Positions 9,262 to 10,584 of a DNA stretch of 10,584 nucleotides are shown here, piece by piece (position 1 is the stretch's first letter; each line of letters starts with the position of its first letter). Source of the stretch: Burkholderiales bacterium RIFCSPHIGHO2_12_FULL_61_11 (lineage in GTDB: Bacteria; Pseudomonadota; Gammaproteobacteria; Burkholderiales; Burkholderiaceae_C); assembly GCA_001770785.1 (NCBI GenBank), contig MERZ01000324.1, positions 31,677 to 42,260 on the forward strand, read 5' to 3'. A program made the translations under genes and the position numbers. Under the pieces are notes generated by a model. The model was not told the origin of the DNA, made no database searches, and saw only the letters and a list, made by a program, of their open reading frames with translations.

Positions 9262-9379
9262 TCTCTGTTCTCAGTGACCCTCGTGACTTTTCACGAGGCC
9301 ACCTTCAATAAAATCAACGACTTACGCGGGGTTGGTTTGCAAGTTGAAATTGGTGGGCGGTAGCGACTGAGAACAGAGA
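9262..9379. repeat. 14-bp perfect inverted repeat framing 90 bp
   Basis: TCTCTGTTCTCAGT (9262-9275) recurs as its reverse complement ACTGAGAACAGAGA (9366-9379). The 118-bp unit contains a second perfect palindrome at 9279-9298. Terminal inverted repeats around a small non-coding segment resemble a miniature inverted-repeat element. I see no obvious target-site duplication: the flanking bases are C-TCTC on the left and AGAG-ATT on the right. A pair of sites for a looping regulator or a recombinase is an alternative. Confidence 0.6.
9279..9298. repeat. Perfect 8-pair hairpin nested in the 118-bp unit
   Basis: The arms CCTCGTGA (9279-9286) and TCACGAGG (9291-9298) are separated by CTTT. The stem is stable and GC-containing. 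There is no T run after it on the plus strand, so a rho-independent terminator is unlikely in that direction. Confidence 0.65.
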
Positions 9380-9392
9380 TTCCTGCCGTACC

Positions 9393-9420
9393 ATATGCGC
9401 TGATTGATCTGCGCGCATAT
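9393..9420. repeat. Inverted repeat ATATGCGC / GCGCATAT before the SIS gene
   Basis: Perfect eight-base arms at 9393-9400 and 9413-9420 around a 12-base spacer, ending 26 bases before the TTG start. This position suits an operator or a leader hairpin for the SIS gene. The arm spacing of 20 bases centre to centre (about two helical turns) would suit a dimeric regulator. Confidence 0.5.
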
Positions 9421-9446
9421 AGACGACACCAAACATAGGGGGAAGA

Positions 9447-10584
9447 TTGGGAAAGCCGTATTCCGAGGAGCTTGATGCCTTCGCCGACACTTATCAGTGG
9501 GCAGCGGAGCAGGATGTCGCGCGCCTTGGCCACTTCCTGAATCGTTGGAGCGGCGATTACGCAGTCGTTGTGGGGTCTGGTGGCTCGTATTCGGCTGCGT
9601 TTGCCGTAGCCCTCTTCCGGGAACTGGCGCATCACTCGCCCACCGCAGCTGTTACACCCCTCGAATTCGCTGCCCTCCTGAGGCGGCTGTCACCAAGGGC
9701 CCTATTGCTGTCGGCGGAGGGGAAAAACCGAGACATTCTTTCTGCTGCACGTGCCGCTGAGGCAGCTGACCTGGCCAGTGCCGCGCTGACGCTGACTCAG
9801 TCGAACCCTTTGTTGGACCTCGCTCGCGGCAACGATGCTGTACGCGCCTTCTCCTTCCCGATGGATTGGGTCAAGGACGGGTACCTCGCAACGAATTCGC
9901 TCCTCGCAACGGTACTGCTGCTGTATCGGGCGCTGTTCGGCGACCACGACTTCCACAACCTTGCCCCTTTGCTCGCACGGGACCGGCTCGCCAGCCGAAG
10001 GGACACCTTCTCCCGCCTCGTCGGACTTGACGATGCGAAGCGGAACGGCCTCTTGGTTGTTCACTCGGCCAAGGCAAAAGCATTTGCCGTCGACCTGGAG
10101 TCGAAGTTGGCCGAGTCTGCGCTTGCGATGGTTCAGGTTACTGACCTGCGTCAGTTCGCCCATGGCCGGCACCTCCAGCTGGCCCTTCGTTCACCGCCAC
10201 CACTCACCCTTGTAGTGTCTTCACCAGATGAACGCCCGTTGGCGGCTGCCACCGCAAGGCTACTTCCCGATCCTGAGCGATGCTGGGAGCTGGAACTAGA
10301 TGGCGGCAGCGACCAAGACATTACGGTTGCCGGTCTGCTCGATGCGATGCTCCTCACCGAAGCGCTGGCCAAGGGAGCACTGCACGACCCCGGCCAGCCG
10401 CCTGTACCGGACTTCGGTCGTGCGATTCACGCGATAGATCCGGCTGACCTGCTGCCTCTTGACCACGTGCCAGCCTCGCAGCTGGAACTGGCAGCGAATC
10501 GCAAAATGTCAGTGGGTGTCCATCCCGTTGCCGGCGGCCGGCCGGAGGTGCTCGACGCGGCGGCTGCCTTTGCGAGGCGGCTCA
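9447..10584 (+). CDS. Divergent double-SIS phosphosugar-binding protein (3' end outside window)
   Basis: I translated from TTG 9447 through 379 codons without a stop; the frame is still open at the window end. The frame opens after the stop at 9420-9422. TTG 9447 is preceded by AGGGGGAAGA, and no ATG occurs in frame before residue 139, which lies inside the fold. Two SIS domains are visible, in the order seen in the isomerase half of GlmS. The first (about 35-165) has VVGSGGSYSAAFAVALF (41-57), LLLSAEGKNRDILSAAR and TQSNPLLDLARGND. The second (about 198-340) has GLLVVHSAKAKAFAVDLESKLAES and DLRQFAHGRH, matching the GlmS-type EGALKLKE and ELKHGP positions. There is no N-terminal glutaminase domain and no signal peptide. 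The usual SGxT phosphate loop is replaced by AEGKN (90-94), so substrate or catalysis may differ. The residues after about 345 begin something further. Isomerase, sugar-phosphate sensor or defence component are all open. Confidence 0.75.
   Translation, partial: MGKPYSEELDAFADTYQWAAEQDVARLGHFLNRWSGDYAVVVGSGGSYSAAFAVALFRELAHHSPTAAVTPLEFAALLRRLSPRALLLSAEGKNRDILSAARAAEAADLASAALTLTQSNPLLDLARGNDAVRAFSFPMDWVKDGYLATNSLLATVLLLYRALFGDHDFHNLAPLLARDRLASRRDTFSRLVGLDDAKRNGLLVVHSAKAKAFAVDLESKLAESALAMVQVTDLRQFAHGRHLQLALRSPPPLTLVVSSPDERPLAAATARLLPDPERCWELELDGGSDQDITVAGLLDAMLLTEALAKGALHDPGQPPVPDFGRAIHAIDPADLLPLDHVPASQLELAANRKMSVGVHPVAGGRPEVLDAAAAFARRL

Larger units (their letters stand above)
9150..9446. other. 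Gene-free, palindrome-rich junction region
   Basis: No convincing coding frame is seen in 297 bases. Base composition is more AT-rich than its flanks in the first half (T runs at 9224-9240). The region holds four perfect inverted repeats, listed separately, plus a near-direct repeat around GTGACTTT (9192-9205 and 9279-9292, 12 of 14 identical). No clear sigma-70 promoter for the downstream gene was found. It separates core genes from the SIS gene and may combine an island end with a regulatory region. Confidence 0.6.

Noticed and set aside
9291..9635. Minus-strand 114-codon frame crossing the palindromic region
   Set aside because: It overlaps both the inverted repeats and the SIS N-terminus and has no family signature or ribosome-binding site. 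It was looked at as a possible small antitoxin or regulator and not supported.
9702..10172. Minus-strand 156-codon frame within the SIS gene region
   Set aside because: The plus-strand frame is open for the whole 1138 bases and encodes two SIS domains, while this one has no recognisable domain.

Overview
The window looks like a chromosomal segment from a betaproteobacterium of the order Burkholderiales, most likely Comamonadaceae (Polaromonas/Rhodoferax-like). The evidence is the tmRNA tag ANDERFALAA, an OmpA with WKNGTNE repeats and a Pro/Ala linker, and the conserved gyrA-serC-pheA-tyrA order. Genus is an inference.

Positions 1-6358 hold a leftward operon, in transcription order gyrA, a DUF2059 periplasmic protein, serC, pheA and tyrA (cut by the window start). 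gyrA/DUF2059 and DUF2059/serC each overlap by four bases (ATGA), and serC and pheA are one base apart. The operon therefore links DNA topology (gyrase A) to phosphoserine/pyridoxal-phosphate supply (SerC) and to Phe/Tyr synthesis (PheA, TyrA). In related genomes aroA-cmk-rpsA usually follow tyrA.

Positions 6359-6614 are a divergent control region with a candidate promoter for each direction and short palindromes in both leaders. Rightward from there come ompA with its own terminator, ubiG (ubiquinone O-methyltransferase), a HAD phosphatase next to ubiG that reads as MupP-like (peptidoglycan recycling) although such genes are commonly labelled Gph, and ssrA (tmRNA, 387 nt), which starts only 12 bases after the phosphatase stop codon.

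The ssrA 3' end is a classic integration target, and the ordinary core gene order stops there. After the tmRNA terminator comes about 300 bp without a gene but unusually dense in perfect inverted repeats. It is followed by a long open frame with a TTG start, running off the window, which encodes a divergent double-SIS (phosphosugar-binding) protein. This last 1.4 kb is the accessory-looking part and the best candidate for an undescribed system, but its partner genes lie outside the window.
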